Shown: in pieces, positions 1 through 11,527 of the stretch
Position numbering within the stretch: position 1 is the first letter of the stretch
Layout of the letters: each line of letters starts with the position of its first letter
Assembly (NCBI GenBank): GCA_029718625.1
Contig: CM056378.1
Coordinates: 64,813,027 to 64,877,026, forward strand
Direction of reading: 5' to 3'
DNA: 64,000 nt
Source: Synaphobranchus kaupii
Taxonomy: Eukaryota > Chordata > Actinopteri > Anguilliformes > Synaphobranchidae
The notes under the pieces: model-generated
Databases searched by the model: none
What the model saw: only the letters and a program-made list of their open reading frames with translations
What the model was told of the DNA's origin: nothing
Position numbers and translations under genes: made by a program

Positions 1-240
1 GATTTAGCTGTAAATTACACTGGAACAGTATTGAACAAATGGCTCCAAGTCATCAAGGGTCTGACGTATCAAACAAGCCTTAAACCAACACTCTGCTGCC
101 AAATATGCAGTAGATATGGATGGATAACTTCAAGGGTTTCAATAAAGCTTGTTATTTTAATAACGAGGAGTAATGTCAAATTAAAAAAAAAACTTTTTCA
201 GCAGAGTTGGCAATCCCTTTAAACATTCATGTAAAAAACC
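1..240. mobile_element. Tc1-type miniature element fragment
   Basis: The stretch around 1-140 matches, with scattered differences, segments at about 13550-13700 (inside a complete Tc1-type miniature element) and 49495-49660. Shared words are 'taaattac', 'catcaagggtctgaggtatc' variants and 'gtagatatggatgga'. No terminal inverted repeat is visible because the copy runs off the left edge. It carries no coding capacity. Confidence 0.55.
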
Positions 241-2149
241 CATAGAAACATGTTTTGATTCCTTAAGTTTTATTTATTCCAAAATGTGCAAGAAAGCAAG
301 TGAAATTATCATGACCAGTTCAGTTGAAGATCTCCATTCACCCTGCACCACACAGGTTCCTTTTGTTTTTCAAATGAGTCAAAAAAGCTAGACTTGCTGA
401 AGCTGTTCAAGAATATATGCACTTGTATGACTGCGCAAGCAGGGAATAGAGAGACACTAAAATTCCATCTTTAAAGAAACTCCTTCTTACAATTGGTAAA
501 TATATTTTTACAATTGATGAATTGAGAAAACACAGTTTTCTTTACACTAGTCGCCAATTGACTTGTATCAGTGTTGTGATTTTAAATGTGCAATTATTTT
601 ATTAGGGTTTATGCCACGGTTCCATCCTGCCATTACTTTTTCAAAATAGCAATACTGCAAATGCCTATGTTGTAATTGTAAAAGTACACTTAGATTAGTT
701 TCTAGATAAGTGTCATTAAACGAACAGACCTCAAGTCGCAGTTAGTATACTGTCATTTGCTCCCAGTGCCATATTCAGTGCAGTTAGAATTGGGGGCTCG
801 TCCGAGAAGGACTTGAGTTTTTGAGGTGGCTGTTTTTTTCTTGCCAGGCGTCATTGTATTCTAAAACGGACTTGTGACTTGAATCGAGATTTGGTGGTGT
901 TTGTAACATTGGTTGGCTACCCCGATAGTTACAGCATTTCAAAATAAAGTTCAAGTTAGTTATGTCTGAATAACCTAGACATAACTAACCAAAAAATGTA
1001 TGAAAGAGACTGTAAAGTAAAAAGATGAACAGCTGCCATTACCTAATGAATTATACTTTGCTAAACGGAATGTAGCTAGCTGCTACAAGTTAAAAACACT
1101 CTGCGCCATCTTGGTACGAACATTACGCTTGGACGCCTCCTCCTGTTACGTGCAGCTGTATCTACGTGACATCCTAAAGCATTGTGTTGAATGAGGGCTT
1201 GTCTGAAAGTTAAATGTCTTTGCTATTGGCTGGAATATTTGACAGACAGTTTAAAAACCCAATGGAAAGCAAATAATACTTGCAGTGGAGGCGGGTCGAT
1301 GTGAGTTTTTCCCACTTCAGATAGGCCTATTGTGCTATCAGTCAAAGCAATACACCGAATTGACGACGGTTTTGCATAAAACTCTGCAATCAAGTACAAA
1401 ACCCCTTTTGCTAAAATATGCTAAGCCACGGGATTGGTACACCAGAAACTGGCTGAGTTTCACAACGCCAAACTGAACACAGCCGAAGTACTTGTGATGA
1501 AGTGCAGAAAAGCACAAGTCGGTTTAAAATTTTCCAACGTAATTTACAAAGTTTTAACTCGACGTTTTGGGCTTAAAAACCACTTTCCCAGAAGGAATGG
1601 ATATATCTTAAGGATATTTAATCTAAATATCGATGTGAGAAGTTTATTATATATTATTAAATTAATGAAATGTATAATTTTATAATTTCCGTAACGCCTG
1701 CGTTACCGCTAGGGGGTGTTTGGCAGCAAGAGGTTAAAAGAGTAAGATTCTTGACCAATAGCTAGTTACTGGTCACCAAGGTGTGAAAACGAGAGAAAGA
1801 GGCGGATCTAAAATCTTTGGCTCAGCGGCGGCAGGGAGGGCAAACCGGACCTTTAGAACATAGACAGCATGCATGTGAGCTCGACAATACATTTCTGACA
1901 AAAAACAAACGTAGTTTGTTGACTTTTTTACGTCACTGCAGTGGTGATAAAACTTACAAGTAAATGCTAGTGTGTTATTAGCCTTTATTGATCACCATAT
2001 GAGGCTAGAATGATGAAGCTAGCAGAAACCAACAGCACTAACCCATAAAAAATTTATTTCTAACGTTAGACTACTTGTTTAATCGAATGGTAAAAGTGAA
2101 AGCGTTTGATTGTGGTCAGCGGCACCGAAGATTTCTGTCACCCTCGATA
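241..2149. other. No gene recognised; unique-looking AT-rich DNA
   Basis: No ORF here has a recognisable product. Around 1095-1160 there is a GCCATCTTGG word (YY1-like) next to somewhat GC-richer DNA, and an inverted CCAAT word lies near 1225, so a weak promoter is possible. The short ORFs at 1285-1685 resemble nothing I know and have ordinary noncoding composition. Confidence 0.5.
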
Positions 2150-2151
2150 AA

Positions 2152-2278
2152 CTGAGAAAAATCCTTAACGTTGAACCCTGTCAGTAAATTTGATTTGCTG
2201 AAAGGGTATGAGCAGGTTCCCTTAACAGCTTGAGCAAGGGAAATATCTGCAGGGTTCAACATAAAGGATTTTTCTCAC
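2152..2278. repeat. Small inverted-repeat (MITE-like) element
   Basis: A 29-bp arm at 2152-2180 (core 'gagaaaaatcc' and 'gttgaaccctg') is repeated in reverse complement at 2250-2278 with about three mismatches, around a 69-bp centre. This is the layout of a tiny non-autonomous DNA transposon or an old stem-loop. No target-site duplication is obvious. Confidence 0.5.
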
Positions 2279-2444
2279 TTGCCTGGTCGGGCAAGTAGGT
2301 CTGAAATCTACTTGCCCAAACTCAATTTCTACATGCCCGGATATGGCGTAATTTATAAACCCGTTATAAAAAAAATTAAATAATAAAATAATAAAAAAAA
2401 GAGCTGATACATTGATACATTTAACTTTAATTTAATTTTTTTTT

Positions 2445-2815
2445 ATTTGTTTCTGATTTTTCCCCATTTTCTCTCAATTTAGTAGCCATTTGAACCCCTA
2501 TTCTAATTCAATTCCCCCCATGTAGCAACCGCTAGAGAATCACCGCTACACAACCCCGTCAGCCGGCGGTAGGACAGGAGGGCGCCACGTTCTCTTCAGG
2601 GCGCGACTCCTCCGAGCTCCTGACCGTGATTCCAGCTCGCCCAGGGCCGCTATGCGTGCAGCGATTCTCTCCGAGCCCCTCCCCCCACCCGGAAGCAGCC
2701 GCCAATTGCTGCTCCCACAGGGCGCCGGCCATGCTCGGATCTGGCAGGACCGGGGCGCGAACCCCGATCCTCGGAGCACAACCGCACCGACCGAAAGTCG
2801 GCGCTTTTACCGCTG
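2445..2815 (-). mobile_element. tRNA-derived SINE, copy 1 (minus orientation)
   Basis: This is about 95% identical to the block at 29510-29880. Read on the minus strand, the 5' head (about 2815 back to 2740) has a tRNA-like A-box remnant ('CAGCGGTAAAAGCGC'), a short anticodon-like stem and a B box/T-arm ('GGGGTTCGCGCCCC'). The body is GC-rich. The 3' end is A-rich on the minus strand, seen as T/A-rich sequence at 2385-2450 on the plus strand. The ORFs on both strands in this block are by-products of its GC richness. Identification as a SINE is supported by the target-site duplication around copy 2. Confidence 0.7.
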
Positions 2816-3439
2816 TTTTGACAGCATGTGAACTGACAAGATGCTCCTTCAGTCTGTTTTGATCTGTTTCATGGTACTGAAACCTCGCTTACATGCAGCA
2901 GTGGACAAAGGCCAGGAACTGAAAATTTTATTTCCGGAAATCAACGTAAATATCAGTTTAACCTTAAATAAAGTATTATGGACAATAACTGTCCTTATGT
3001 GTAATTTTAATGTGATATATGGCCTGTTTTTGCAACTTTTAAACTCACATTTTCCCAACATCCCATAAATGATAAGTTAAGGCACCTAAAACAGATCACC
3101 ACTGTTCTATTCAGTTGTCTCGGGGTCATTCTGTCAGTTGACTTGTTCAACTGTCAGATCAATATTTTCGCTGGACACACTGTATATCCCACCTTATAAA
3201 AGTCCCGGCTTATTGGTGAAAGGTTGGTGAAACGGATTCTGAAGATTTCAGGCTCCAATCATGTTAACGGAGACTAGTGTAGGCTACTGTAACGTTTGGG
3301 TAGCAAATAACAATGCTGAATACTTCTGACGTAATTTACATAACAACTGTGTGCCCAGATCACAGTGCTTCATCGACAGTGGTCAAGGGAAATCGATCAC
3401 GATTCAGAAAATATATAAATATATAACTAATATATATAA

Positions 3440-3820
3440 CTAAGACTGGGACTTTTGCATTTATACTCTTATCTTATTTTCTGGTACTCTTACAAGATAA
3501 ATATATCAAGAGTATTTTGATGTTGGTGGGTCACAGACATCAGGAAGTCATGGCAAGCAAATGATATGCGACCAAATATTAATCATTACTTTATTCTATA
3601 TATAAATGCAGGGGTGCCAATAATTGTGGCACACATAGTTCTGTTAAAAAGTATTATTTCTTGAGGGATTTTTTTTTCTCATAATAAATTTACTTCAATT
3701 AAAGGTTGGATTTTTCTCATTTTTTCAGTGTGACATTAAGCTAATACATGAAACGGTGAATTTTTTATAACCCTTTTTACTCATCTTTACCAGGGGTGCC
3801 AATAATAGTGGAGGGCACTG
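3440..3820. mobile_element. Tc1/mariner-type miniature element, 5' truncated
   Basis: The 3' end is a clear terminal repeat ('ggggtgccaataatagtgg' then 'gggcactg' ending at 3820, followed by TA). Internal sequence at 3530-3660 is shared with 50616-50760 and, in opposite orientation, with 13385-13490 inside another element. No matching 5' terminal repeat is present, so the left end is missing or rearranged. Confidence 0.6.
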
Positions 3821-3822
3821 TA

Positions 3823-4770
3823 AGTGATGGACTGGCTCTGCACTAGCTGGCTCTTGCCATAATTGACATTGATGCCCAGACTGGCGATATGTGCTACTGT
3901 CTGGGCAGTGTGTGAGAGCGCCATACGACTTGGTACATATCAGCCAATCACCAGGTACGGCAGGAATTTTAACCCCTTCAGCCGGAGCGGCTATAGAACA
4001 GTGCTCATACAGCGAGTGAATACACGGAGGGCCAGGGAAAGACCGAATGGGAGGACACTGAATTGGTATGCCCAACCTTGGAACGCAAAGTGAAGGAAAA
4101 GATGATGTTCCACACCGATAGGGATGTCTACAGCCGTGAACCAATCTCCCGTTTTCACGGTGTGTAGGACTTCCGATATCCAGAGCATCCGGAAAGCGTA
4201 TCGCCTTCGATACGAATTCAGGCCCCTCAGGTCCCGGACCGGTCGGAGGAGACAATATTTTTCGGTATCAGAAAATAGATTGTATAACAGCCACTGAGTC
4301 GTTTGGAGGGAGGCACCGCTGACACGGCGGCCTTCTCCAAGAGGCCTTTAATTTCCAGACTCAGCATCCCTGATGGGGTCCAGGACGCGTGAGTACCTGA
4401 CCCTGGAAAATGTTGGGGACAGACGGTTCAACTGGCGGTAACCCTTCTGCTGTCCCCTAGCTGAACAGCCAGATGGGCCCATGGGGTTGTGTCATGAATC
4501 AGACGCGGATGCACAGGCGGCCGGACGATTTGGGGGGTCCCTGGTTCTTATACGAGGGCTGTGCGTGACCACGAGCCATAGGCTGGGTCCAACGAACAGT
4601 AGTGTGTTGAAGGGGGGGCATCTGCCACTCCTGTATTTCAATGCCTCCACAGAGCACTCAAGCATCTGTCTGGCTGCCTCTGTAAAGATCTGGCCGGGGA
4701 TAACCGGCAGGTCTCAAATGGTTCTCGCATCGGCGAGAAGAAGAAAACTTCCACATTGATGTGTCTCTAT
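3823..4770 (-). pseudogene. Reverse transcriptase remnant (DIRS-like or Ty3/gypsy)
   Basis: Minus-strand translation across 4255-3850 gives a reverse-transcriptase palm. It includes an 'LRGLNS..RRYAFRM' type segment, 'TGDWFTAVD' (the first catalytic aspartate region), a 'FAFQGWAYQFSVLPFGLSLA' core and a further segment resembling the primer-grip side. The 65-residue ORF at 3991-4188 holds the core. The wording around 'VLPFGLSL' fits DIRS-type elements of fish best, with Ty3/gypsy as the alternative. The YLDD-type motif region is damaged by a stop codon and frameshift (around 3935-3970). The right part (4260-4770) is open in short frames only and probably belongs to the same element. The left edge abuts the end of a Tc1-type element. 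Confidence 0.6.
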
Positions 4771-4895
4771 TTATAGAGGAAGTTAAGTCATCACGCGGAG
4801 GTCATGGTCATGACAAATGGTTGGTATCAGAGTCTCGATGAGATCCGGCAACAAGAAGGTATATTCGTAAGTTGACTAATGTCGGAGGAATGAAA

Positions 4896-5400
4896 TAAAA
4901 CCTGATGTAACAGGGACACACACACTGTGCTGTTTAACCTGATGTAACAGGGATGCACACACTGTGCCATTTTACCTGATGTAACAGGGACACATACAGT
5001 GCTGTTTACCCTGATGTAACAAGGATGCACAGACTGTGCCTTTTAACCTGATGTAACAGGGACACACACACTGTGCTTTTTAACCTGATGTAACAGGGAG
5101 GCACACACTATGCTGTTTAAACTGATGTAACAGGGACACACACACACTGTGCTGTTTAACCTGATGTAACAGGGACACACACACACTGTGCTGTTTAACC
5201 TGATGTAACAGGGACACACACACACACTGTGCTGTTTAACCTGATGTAACAGGGACACACACACACTGTGCTGTTTAACCTGATGTAACAGGGAACACAC
5301 ACAGTGCTTTTTAACCTGATGGAAGATGGAGCCACACAGTGCTGTTTAACCTGATGTAACAGGGACACACACATTGTGCTGTTTAACCTGATGTAACAGT
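4896..5400. repeat. Minisatellite, unit about 39-43 bp
   Basis: At least twelve tandem copies of a unit containing 'cctgatgtaacaggga', a short (CA)n run and 'ctgtgctgtttaa'. Copies differ in the number of CA dinucleotides (two to six), which sets the unit length, and a few copies carry point changes. The cysteine-rich minus-strand ORFs across it are translations of the repeat, not genes. Confidence 0.9.
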
Positions 5401-5869
5401 ATTTTGCCAGATATTATAAAGGCCTTTGTGTCATGTTTTAAATATAATTTATAAACAATTTTTAAAAACCGGCTTATAACCTTATATAACTATTTTAACT
5501 GTATTATTATTTTATTCATAAGTGCATATTAATGACGGCAGGATCTTTCCATGCAGGAGACACACGGGTGTATTCTCACCTTCTGTTCTCTCTCTCCTGG
5601 TAAGAGTGGAAATCCTGGGTCTGCTTCCTCCAGTACGTCTAAGAAAGACACAGGCTGCTATTAACTTCACTCACATGAACTTCTGCTCCAGGCAAAGGGA
5701 CCCTTCTTCAACAATAAAGACTGAGAGAGCATCTGAAAGGGCATAGCTTTATACAATTACTCTAAAAGAAGGACAACATAGTAATCCCAAGCACCGTTTT
5801 ACTATAGTTAAACAGCCAAAGAATACAAACACTATTATTAGGCCAAATTCATTCAATTTAGATTTTAAC
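5401..5869. other. No gene recognised
   Basis: AT-rich sequence followed by a 225-bp open frame at 5522-5746 with no recognisable motif. I see no splice-flanked exon or repeat family here. Confidence 0.4.
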
Positions 5870-6290
5870 CCATGGTGGCCCCCTAGTGGTAGTCGGATCC
5901 GTCCCAATTACAGTATTAATGTTTCTCTGAAATTATAAACTACAGCTTTAAGAAAACGCCAGAAATATTGACGCAGGATTGTTTAAAACTTTGTTTAAAA
6001 GTCTCACTGCCTCTCCAGTTACACTTCAGTGCAATAACACAGCAGGGTGCTATTATTAGCCCAAAGTGCTTACGACCTTCGTCTTGCCACAGTCAGAGAC
6101 TATAAAATGCATAAAATCCATCGTTTTTCATGCAAAGAAAATATATTATTGTTCCTATATCGGAACAACATATTTTTTAAATGTCTAAATAAGCATTCAG
6201 CGTTTTTCCCTTGATTACTGTACTATGTACAGTACCCGATTTACTTTGTTTAGTAGACACCTAATTTTTCCCGATAGATTCCCCATGTTC
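5870..6290. repeat. Dispersed repeat family A, copy 1
   Basis: This block is homologous, in opposite orientation, to about 50115-50520. Shared words include 'cccctagtgg', 'tcaattacagtatt', 'aaactacagctttaagaaaa', 'ctccagttacac', 'gggtgctatta' and 'cttactgtacta'/'gattactgtacta'. I estimate roughly 75% identity by eye. No coding sequence is visible; it is probably a non-autonomous transposon whose ends I could not fix. Confidence 0.65.
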
Positions 6291-7559
6291 ATGAAACCAA
6301 ATGTCCTACCTGGCCAATGTCCAGTATAAAAACATTAAGCTATGTGCTTTATGCATATTATGTACATACTGTTTGTGACGATTCTGACAAATGTATCCTG
6401 TTGCAAATTTCTGAACGATACATCCTCTTCTTCAATTCGAACTTCAAATCATGGATGTGCAGTAAATATTTTTTAAGATATTGACACTTAAATAAGACAA
6501 GTAGAAACTAGGTGACAATTGCCTCTGGTGGGCCAAAGTTAACACAGTTAACCGTTTAAAGCCGGAGCGTTCTAATTTCGTAACAATAGTTCCGATGGGT
6601 TGATGTATAATATCTCTGTCGTGACCATCCAATCACTGATTTTCTTTTTCAAAAATGCTAGTTAGAGATGACTAAATAAGCTACAATTGCATATCACTGG
6701 TTCATGAGCTTAGTGGGTGGGGATTTATTTCTAGACCGCTAGATAAAACCGCACGTCAACCACGTAAATCTCCATGTCTTACCGTGGACGGAGCTAACCA
6801 CCTCGGACAGAAGACTATCGTCTGAAGACTTTACTGCGACTGAGGGAAAGCCAGTAAACCCCCTGAGGTAAGAAGCATTTAAGATAATAATTAACCGTAG
6901 ATATCACTTCAGAAACTATTTTATTTTGAATAAAATCCTGTTTTTGTACCACAGACTTCGTAAGTAATTCGTAAGTAAGATAACGTTCATGTAAAGCTCT
7001 AGCTTCTAGATATGTGACTAAAAATTTATAAATAAACATATTGGAATAATTTTAGTATCATCGGAAAGAGCTCAGAACAAGCATTAAAATGATATTAATA
7101 TATTTGTTATAGGTTAAATATTAAAAATGTTATGACGATTTTAAAATCTAATTAGCGGGTTTCATTTGGTATTGTTTTATAATGGAAAACAAAGAAAAAT
7201 TGTGACCTTTTCGGGCAGTTCTGAACTGAACATCAAAATCCTTAATCATCGAAGGCATAATTTACAAACATTATAATAGTAAACATTCATAAATATAATT
7301 TTAGTATGGTTTTAGTGCCAAACATTGATTTAAAAGGCAGTGATATGAAGCGTTTGCCAGGGTAGATATGTCGCAATCCGGTGAGATTTACCATTTTCAT
7401 GGTTGGCTCAAAATTTTGCGAGCTGTCAAAAACAATGAGCGGATGCTCTGATTCAGTTCAAATTCACCACAGACAGACAAATATATATAAAAACAAATAA
7501 TAGTAGTTTCAAAACTAAAAATACATACCTTCGGGTAATGCGTTGATGACTTTGACAGC
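6291..7559. other. No gene recognised
   Basis: Unique-looking AT-rich sequence. The 60-75-residue minus-strand ORFs here have no recognisable domains and lie in AT-rich, stop-poor stretches. Confidence 0.4.
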
Positions 7560-7564
7560 CCAAA

Positions 7565-8030
7565 ACTTTGGCGGGATTTTTTTTCACTTTTTCCAACCGC
7601 ATTGAAAAACTTTGAAGACAATGCAACAGCAGATTATATGTACTACGTCATCAACACTGGTGTTTTACATGTATCCCTAAAACATGACTACTACACGCAA
7701 AATGATGACGCGTCCCGCGGCGAGCTCTGTCAATTACGCGATCCCGGCCGGGTCACGGGGATACGTGTGTACATGGCCCGATTTATGACGTACCTATAGC
7801 TTCAAATGAGAAGCCACTGTGTTATTCTTCCCCCAGCTCGTTTCGAGATTAAATTGTGTAAAAGTCTGTCATACCATGAATAAGTGAAGTGATAATGTCA
7901 GATGTGAATATTTTCCATATTTAGTGTAGACTTTGATAACTAAATAATAGCTAACTAAAGCTAAAACCAGTAACGTTAGTCTAACAGCTAGCTCTCAGCG
8001 TCTCGGCGCGAACAGCCATTTTATTTTCTG
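7565..8030. promoter_or_regulatory. Possible promoter/CpG-rich patch with E2F-like sites
   Basis: 'TTTGGCGGGA' (near 7567) matches the E2F consensus. A CpG-rich stretch follows at 7705-7765, with 'GGCGCGAA' near 8003 (E2F-like) and 'GCCATTTT' just after it (YY1-like). The surrounding DNA is AT-rich, so the patch stands out. No recognisable first exon or coding sequence is attached, so the assignment is tentative. Confidence 0.25.
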
Positions 8031-8156
8031 AAGCGTTTTTCTTTTCCTAACTTGTAACATTAGCTCTGCTGTCTGTCTTGCTAGCTTTATAAATGTTATA
8101 CTAAGCTATTAGTCTTATCAATAGCAAGTACTAACTAGGTAGTGTTTTAACATAAT

Positions 8157-8384
8157 GTCATTAAAACACTAAAAGTCATTAAAACTCATTTTTAACCACT
8201 CCAGATTTCATGTTAGCAAAGTATAGTGTTGGCAAGTCAGTTAGGACATCTACTTTGTGCATGACACAAGTAATTTTTCCAACAATCGTTTACAGACAGA
8301 TTATTTCACTTTTAATTCACTATATCACAATTCCAGTGGGTCAGAAGTTTACATACACTAAGTTGACTGTGCCTTTAAATTTTT
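8157..8384 (+). mobile_element. Sleeping-Beauty-like Tc1 terminal arm
   Basis: The sequence matches the left IR/DR arm of salmonid/fish Tc1 elements: 'gtcattaaaactcattttt', a 'gacacaagtaatttttcc' tract, 'cagacagattatttcac' and the inner direct repeat 'cagaagtttacatacacta'. A second copy of the same arm is at 29439-30040. The outer end and the transposase gene are absent, so this is an isolated arm. Confidence 0.8.
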
Positions 8385-9054
8385 TATATTTGGTCGCATA
8401 TCCTTTGGCTTTGCATGCTTTGCATTGGTTATTTCTCTTCAAGAAATAACCAATGTTTCCTGCTTTCTGTTCAAAAGGTTAAAATAACCTAATATTATCA
8501 CTGTATACCTGGATAATGCCTGTCTCTCGAAAAGGTTTCTGTCGGAGAACTCTGGCCCAAGTTGTGGGGGTATTTGCCTGCGTTCCCTTCCCTCCTCTGA
8601 ACGCTACCACTGTAACTCATCATGCTCTTTTATATGGCTTATTTTCATGCATTCCGGCAGGTTTGTGGTATTGCCACAAAATCGTACACACTTTTGAAAT
8701 GTATGATAGTTTACTTCAATACTGTTTAGTGGAGTGAACTCCAAACAATGCTTCGCTTTCTTTCTGCTATATTAGCAGAGCAGCACTGGTGCCGTCTCGT
8801 TGTATGACTTCACTTTTTGTTTCACTTTTTCAGCAACAGATACGCATTCAATTTCCTTAAAAAATAAATATAGAAATTACTGGATAAACAAAACATTTGG
8901 CATCAATATTTTTACGTGTGGATCGATTTTGAAAAAGGAAACGTCAGGATCGAAGTATCGATATTTCAGTATCGATCTGCCCATCACTATTCGTGGCCCA
9001 TTAGGAGTATGGATAAGTGGTAATGTGAAATGTCAATGAACCTAACATTCTAAT
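8385..9054. other. No gene recognised; transposon-like words only
   Basis: Just after the Tc1 arm is 'ttggtcgcatatcctttggc', shared with the Tc1 miniature family (13385-13440). Near 8930-8990 are 'tatcgata'-type words followed by 'atcgatctgcccatcacta', which I associate with fish DNA transposons. No coding sequence is supported. Confidence 0.35.
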
Positions 9055-9235
9055 CAAAAATTATTTCGTGCCTTTTCCCATACATCACTAGGAGGTTATA
9101 AAATTTGAGCAGTAAATGATAAATCTCTTCTGATTTGTACTCTATATCACTTACAAAATAGTGAAGATACCACACAGTTTGTCTCCCTGGATCGTGAACA
9201 TGACATTTTTAAAATACGGGAACTGGATCTTATGG
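9055..9235. repeat. Dispersed repeat family B, short copy
   Basis: Homologous to 14465-14640 ('cattctaa', 'catcact..gaggttataa', 'gagcagta.atgataaatct', 'gtgaagata.cacac'). It ends where gypsy sequence begins, so the gypsy element probably interrupted it. Confidence 0.6.
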
Positions 9236-9239
9236 CTCC

Positions 9240-10430
9240 GTCCTTTGGCTCCATTTGTTCGTTTACGTTCTTTTTGCGTGTGTGTAAGGGGTTGGGTTCG
9301 GAGGACCAGACGCGACTGACAGGGGATCTGAAAGTTGTCCCACGAAGCGTGAGAAACAACCACTAAAAAGGGTGAAGGGAGTCCGTGAACGGAGCAGAGA
9401 GAAAGAAACAGAAAGGGAATAACTCCCGGCATACAGCCAAAATATAGCAACCCAGATATGTGGGCGAGAACTCGTAGATTTCGAGCAGAGAAAATAAACA
9501 ATAGGGGAAAAGAATCCCGGCATAAACCAAACCAATAACAACCCAAAAAACGGGGCGAAGTTCGTAGAATCGAGCAGAGAATAGAAAAGGAAAGAATTGC
9601 CTCTAGCTCAATAACTATCAAAGAGCTAATGATTGGCCCAGGGGGACGGTCATCCTCAGATCGGTCAAAAATCTGTGAGAGCGCATAAGGTTTGACATTC
9701 CTGCAGCCCGGTCGATAGGTAATCAAAAAATTGAACCGGGCGAAGAACAACGACCAAGATTCTCAAGATTCTTGTGATCCGTCCACACCGTGAAAGGATG
9801 CTCAGCCCCCTCGAACCAATGTCTCCACTCCTCCAGCGCCAACTTAAGAACTAAAAGCTCCCGGTCCCCTACGCCATAATTTCTCTCAGCCAGAGTCAAG
9901 CCTTGAGAAAAGTAGGCACATGGATGAACCTTTTGATCCTGGAGCGAACGCTGGGATAAAATAGCCCCTACCCCAACTCCGAGGCATCCACCTCTACCAC
10001 AAAGGGGAGGGAGGGGTTGGGAGTGATCAAAATGGGCTCAGAGCTAAATCTCTTTTTTAGCTCAGCGAAGGCCGCCTCCGCCTTCGGGCTACATTGAAAC
10101 AGTCTTTTTGATGAGGGCCGTAATAGATGCAACCAATGCGCTAAAATTGCAAATAAATCGGCTATAAAATTTTGTGAATCCCAGGAATCGCTGCACCTGT
10201 TTTACTGAGTCTGGGGTGGGCCAGTTCCTGACTGCTGAGACCTTCTCGTCGGCATGTTAGCTGGCAGGTGGAATTCAAGCGATCCCATAAGCTAGGTATC
10301 ATCAATACGGGAGGGCGAATGGGAAGCGGAGTCCCACATAATTTCAGACGCAGAGAGCCCGTCCAGGGAGACCTCATCCCAAAGAGTATTTCCGTCGGCC
10401 AGCGAATCCCAGGCTAAACTCTCCTTTCTA
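9240..10430 (-). pseudogene. Ty3/gypsy pol remnant (RT end, RNase H)
   Basis: Read on the minus strand from about 10260 to 9690, a decayed frame encodes the connection and RNase H domains of a Ty3/gypsy polymerase. It contains '[13 protein letters not shown]', '[17 protein letters not shown]' (the first RNase H aspartate), '[18 protein letters not shown]', '[14 protein letters not shown]', '[10 protein letters not shown]' (second catalytic aspartate) and finally '[20 protein letters not shown]'. Frameshifts and a stop codon break it. Downstream on the minus strand (9620-9300) the sequence is repetitive leader or LTR material, partly repeated at 10555-10720. The element shares orientation with the LTR end at 11016, so the two may be parts of one insertion with the middle rearranged. 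Confidence 0.7.
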
Positions 10431-10676
10431 TCCTACTCCTTACTGACAGAGTCAAGTTCTGGCTGGGACCAACACCCACCAGAAACGGACGATGACGTCA
10501 GTCGACAATGTGAGGAGCATTGGGGACCCCATTGGAGGATGGTGTCATTGCTCCAGGGTGAAGGGAGTCCGTGAACGGAGCAGAAAAAATAAACAATAAG
10601 TGAAAAGAATCCCGGCATAAGCCAAACCACTAACAACCAAAAAACCAGGGTGAAGCTCGTAGACTCAAGCAGAGAA
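10431..10676 (-). mobile_element. Gypsy LTR/leader fragment
   Basis: 'gggtgaagggagtccgtgaa', 'aataaacaata.g.gaaaag', 'aatcccggcataa.ccaaac' and 'gcattgcctctagctgaat' recur from 9360-9620, showing that two pieces of the same retroelement region lie about 1 kb apart in the same orientation. No coding content. Confidence 0.55.
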
Positions 10677-11345
10677 TAGAAAAGGAAAGCATTGCCTCTA
10701 GCTGAATAACAATCAAAAAGCTAAAATAAAAGGCAAACGGAAACGAGGCAAAACCGAGGTTACTGTCTAGTAGCGAGACCGGGAAAAGAAAACCAAGGCA
10801 GGAAATGAAGTGTGAAGGAGAACAGAAACCTAAAAACTGAATTATCTAACACTCTACAGGCAAGTCCCGCGTGTTCTTTTGAAACTCAAAAGGACAAGTG
10901 GTCGCCTGAAATCCTACACGACGTTACCTGGCTTAGTGTGGCAAGAATAACGCAAAAGCCCCGAACGACGAGTGAACGCCCGAAAACAGAACCTGAACAG
11001 ACAGAAAACCATGACAGTGTGTGTGTGCGTGCATGTATGCGTGAGAGGGGTCACTTTAGGACTATGAATGGCAGAATTACACTAGCCTACTAAATCTAAT
11101 AATGCACATACTAGTCGCCAAATGTCTGGCAGAGGACTGTAACATCTGTCGATTGACAAATTACATAAATAACCCGTGAACATATATGATACTCTACCTA
11201 CATATCTTTTTTTATTTTGTTCATATTTACATTCTCTTCATAACGGTCTACCACCCCCGACCCACACACACACTTAAATTAGAATATAATAATTAGAAAT
11301 GGATTAAATCAAATATAGGCTATATATAGCCTAATATATATTTTT
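10677..11345. repeat. Left arm of a 669-bp inverted repeat
   Basis: The reverse complement of this arm reappears at 12176-12844 with equal length and only one mismatch noticed by eye. The outer ~340 bp (10677-11016) is an LTR-type sequence in minus orientation ending 'ccatgaca' at 11016. The inner ~329 bp is ordinary flanking DNA (short GT-rich run, then AT-rich sequence). Because both LTR and flank are duplicated, a simple pair of independent LTR insertions cannot explain it. The identical 93-residue ORFs on opposite strands (10812-11093 and 12428-12709) are a consequence of the duplication and have no recognisable domain. Confidence 0.95.
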
Positions 11346-11352
11346 AATATAT

Positions 11353-11527
11353 ATATGCTTACTTTAACACAATATCATCAATTGTTAAAACTATTTTTGT
11401 GAACGACACATCAATAGTTTAAAAACCTAGGTAGCCAATAGCCATTTAGAAAGTTTAAAAAAAATAATTTATTGTTTATAATTAAATAGTTTTAACAATT
11501 GATGATATTGTGTTAAAGTAAGCATAT
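11353..11527. repeat. 44-bp inverted repeat (stem-loop) inside the spacer
   Basis: The arm at 11353-11396 ('atatgcttactttaacacaa' onward) is exactly reversed and complemented at 11484-11527, with an 87-bp AT-rich loop. It lies within the 830-bp spacer of the larger inverted repeat. Neighbouring sequence (11430-11620) is distantly similar to 16440-16610 plus 18095-18150, so it is part of an older dispersed repeat. Confidence 0.9.

Noticed and set aside
2546..2862. GC-rich ORFs on both strands as genes (also 29610-29922)
   Set aside because: The block is a repeated SINE; the ORFs arise from GC composition and differ in ends between copies.
3725..4255. 176-residue minus-strand ORF as a full protein
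   Set aside because: It overlaps, in a different frame, the recognisable reverse-transcriptase reading; only the latter has family motifs.
4827..5300. Cysteine-rich minus-strand repeat ORFs as small secreted proteins
   Set aside because: They are translations of the CA-containing minisatellite.
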